Shown here: positions 5,941-7,096 of the stretch, piece after piece | How the letters are laid out: each line of letters starts with the position of its first letter | How positions within the stretch are numbered: the stretch's first letter is position 1 | Assembly (NCBI GenBank): GCA_946479335.1 | Contig: CAMLFP010000296.1 | Location: 1 to 7,096 of the forward strand | Source of the DNA: an uncultured Archangium sp. | Lineage (GTDB): Bacteria > Myxococcota > Myxococcia > Myxococcales > Myxococcaceae | Reading direction: 5' to 3' | Length of the DNA stretch: 7,096 nt | The notes under the pieces: generated by a model | Told to the model about the DNA's origin: nothing | Database searches by the model: none | Seen by the model: the letters and a program-made list of their open reading frames with translations, nothing else | Program-made: the position numbers and the translations under genes

Positions 5941-7096
5941 GTGTCTTCAGCAGCGGCAGACAGGCGTGAACATGTACGACAGCGGGTGTCACGCGTTGAG
6001 GTGCGCGTGGCCAGCCGCGAGTCGTTGCACGCCAGCTACCTGAGGGACCTCTCCGAGGGCGGCCTCTTCGTGCGCAGCCGCTCGCAGCTGCCGGTGGGCT
6101 CCGACGTGCTCATCGAGCTCTCGGTGGCCGGCGCGCCCGCGGCGAAGCTGTTCGGCACCGTGGTGCGGCACGAGAGCGACGCCGGCGGCGAGGCGAAGGG
6201 CTTCGGCGTGCAGTTCTCGACCGTCGATGAAGAAACGAAGACCGCCATCGCGCAGCTCATCGCGGAGCACGCGCCGCCCGAGCCGGCGTCGGCCGCCGAC
6301 GAGATGGCGCTCGCGGAGCTCCGCGGCACCCTCGAGGCCTACGAGGAGATGCTCGCGCAACACCGCGAGTCGGAGCACGCGCTGACGCAGCAGCTCGAAG
6401 AAGCGCAGCTCGAGAAGCAGAACCTCGAGACCCGGCTGGGGGAGGCGCAGGCCGACTCCGTCACCCGCGAGGGCCTCAAGGCGCAGGTCGACGCCGTCAC
6501 CTTCCAGCTCAAGCGCACGGAGGCCGAGGCCAAGGTGCACAAGGAGTCGGTGACGCGGCTGCAGGCGGAGCTGCGCGCGGCGCGCGACGAGGTGACGCGG
6601 CTGCTGGCGGAGCAGAGCACGGCGGGCACGGCCCAGACGGAGATCGCCGAGCTGCGCGCAGAGCTGGAGAACGCGCGGCAGGCCCAGGTCGAGGTCGCGC
6701 AGCTCCGCGCGGAGCTGGAGCTCGCGCAGGGGCACACCGCGCAGCTGCGCGCCGAGCTCGACGGCGCCGCGCAGGCCCAGGCGGAGTTCGCGCAGACCGG
6801 GCAGGCGCAGCTCGCTGAGGCGCACCACGCGCTGGAGGAGATCCACCAGTCGCACACCCAGCTGATGACGGAGCTGGAGCAGGCGCGCGCGGGGCAGACC
6901 CAGATGCAGCTGCTGCGAGCGGAGCTGGAGCTCGCGCAGTCGGCGCAGGGCCAGGTCGCCGAGCTCAACGCCGAGCTGGAGAGCGCCCGCGGCGCACAGG
7001 TGCAGGTCGCCGAGCTCCGCGCCGAGCTGGAGCTCGCCCAGGCCCAGGTCGCCGAGCTCAACGCCGAGCGGGAGTGGGCGGTCGAGGCGCCGGCGG
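5941..7096 (+). CDS. PilZ domain protein with long C-terminal coiled coil, partial
   Basis: The reading frame is open from GTG 5941 through the right edge (385 codons seen). Residues about 8-108 form a PilZ domain: RREHVR (8-13, the RxxxR loop that grips cyclic di-GMP), then DLSEGGLFV (36-44, the DxSxxG motif), then strands VLIELSV, KLFGTVVRHE and GFGVQFSTVDEE. This matches the PilZ variant (TIGR02266 type) that is multiplied in Myxococcus. A Pro/Ala linker (111-120) leads to a Glu/Ala/Leu/Gln-rich coiled coil from about 121 to the edge with no Pro until residue 384. No signal peptide or membrane helix is seen, so it is probably cytoplasmic. Both binding motifs are intact, so cyclic di-GMP binding is plausible but unproven. 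The coiled coil suggests a dimeric scaffold, perhaps for motility or polarity (inference). It starts 119 bp after the Sco gene and may have its own promoter, though I could not identify one. Confidence 0.87.
   Translation, partial: MSSAAADRREHVRQRVSRVEVRVASRESLHASYLRDLSEGGLFVRSRSQLPVGSDVLIELSVAGAPAAKLFGTVVRHESDAGGEAKGFGVQFSTVDEETKTAIAQLIAEHAPPEPASAADEMALAELRGTLEAYEEMLAQHRESEHALTQQLEEAQLEKQNLETRLGEAQADSVTREGLKAQVDAVTFQLKRTEAEAKVHKESVTRLQAELRAARDEVTRLLAEQSTAGTAQTEIAELRAELENARQAQVEVAQLRAELELAQGHTAQLRAELDGAAQAQAEFAQTGQAQLAEAHHALEEIHQSHTQLMTELEQARAGQTQMQLLRAELELAQSAQGQVAELNAELESARGAQVQVAELRAELELAQAQVAELNAEREWAVEAPA
6559..7069 (+). repeat. Degenerate in-frame coiled-coil repeats (LxAEL units)
   Basis: The motif L-(R/N/Q)-A-E-(L/R) recurs with its first Leu at residues 207, 238, 255, 269, 325, 342, 359 and 373 of the PilZ protein. 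Spacings are 31, 17, 14, 56, 17, 17 and 14 residues; 31 is 17+14 and 56 is 4x14. The DNA is also repetitive: bases 6951-6976 and 7044-7069 are identical over 26 bp (93 bp apart), and CAGGTCGCCGAGCTC occurs at 6952, 7003 and 7045. This points to recent internal duplication within the coding frame. Confidence 0.7.

Noticed and set aside
5989..7061. Leu/Arg-rich and Ser/Cys-rich minus-strand open frames opposite the PilZ gene
   Set aside because: Their repetitiveness only mirrors the coiled-coil repeat on the plus strand, which has a clear PilZ domain and a good ribosome-binding site.

Overview
The window is very GC-rich coding DNA with strongly G/C-biased third codon positions, few gaps and several start/stop overlaps. 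Together with a PilZ domain of the type duplicated many times in Myxococcus, a CpaF-type ATPase, a stand-alone fatty acid 2-hydroxylase and GTG starts, this points to a member of the Myxococcota (order Myxococcales). That assignment is inferred from gene content and base composition; there is no rRNA here to prove it.

Layout. Two genes read leftward. A CpaF/TadA-family secretion ATPase (1861 to 239) is followed, with a one-base TAGTG stop/start overlap, by a putative lipoprotein gene (239 to beyond base 1). The reading frame of that second gene appears to break near base 121. Only 27 bp separate the cpaF start from a divergent rightward series: a TPR protein with a histone-H1-like basic tail (1889-2530), overlapped by ATGA by a lipoprotein (2527-3198); then, after 72 bp containing a hairpin, a TetA-like MFS exporter (3271-4548), a fatty acid 2-hydroxylase-family membrane di-iron enzyme (4560-5177) and a Sco1/SenC-type copper/thioredoxin-fold protein (5174-5821, GTGA overlap). 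After a 119-bp gap, a PilZ protein with a very long Ala/Glu/Leu/Gln coiled coil starts at 5941 and runs off the right edge.

How the genes may work together. The leftward pair is probably part of a type IV pilus/Tad-like or related secretion function, because the ATPase needs membrane partners that would lie outside the window. The rightward genes look like two translationally coupled pairs (TPR plus lipoprotein; hydroxylase plus Sco), with the MFS gene tightly linked to the second pair. The second group is envelope-directed: lipid 2-hydroxylation, export and periplasmic copper/thiol chemistry. The PilZ coiled-coil protein is likely a separate transcription unit and a candidate cyclic-di-GMP effector or scaffold.

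I see no tRNA, rRNA, CRISPR array, insertion sequence or phage gene. No gap without a gene exceeds 300 bases. I do not see an obviously new multi-gene system. The items most worth a second look are the PilZ coiled-coil fusion with 14/17-residue spacing, the apparent frameshift in the leftmost gene, the CpaF with a short N-terminus and a long disordered tail, and the hydroxylase-Sco coupling.
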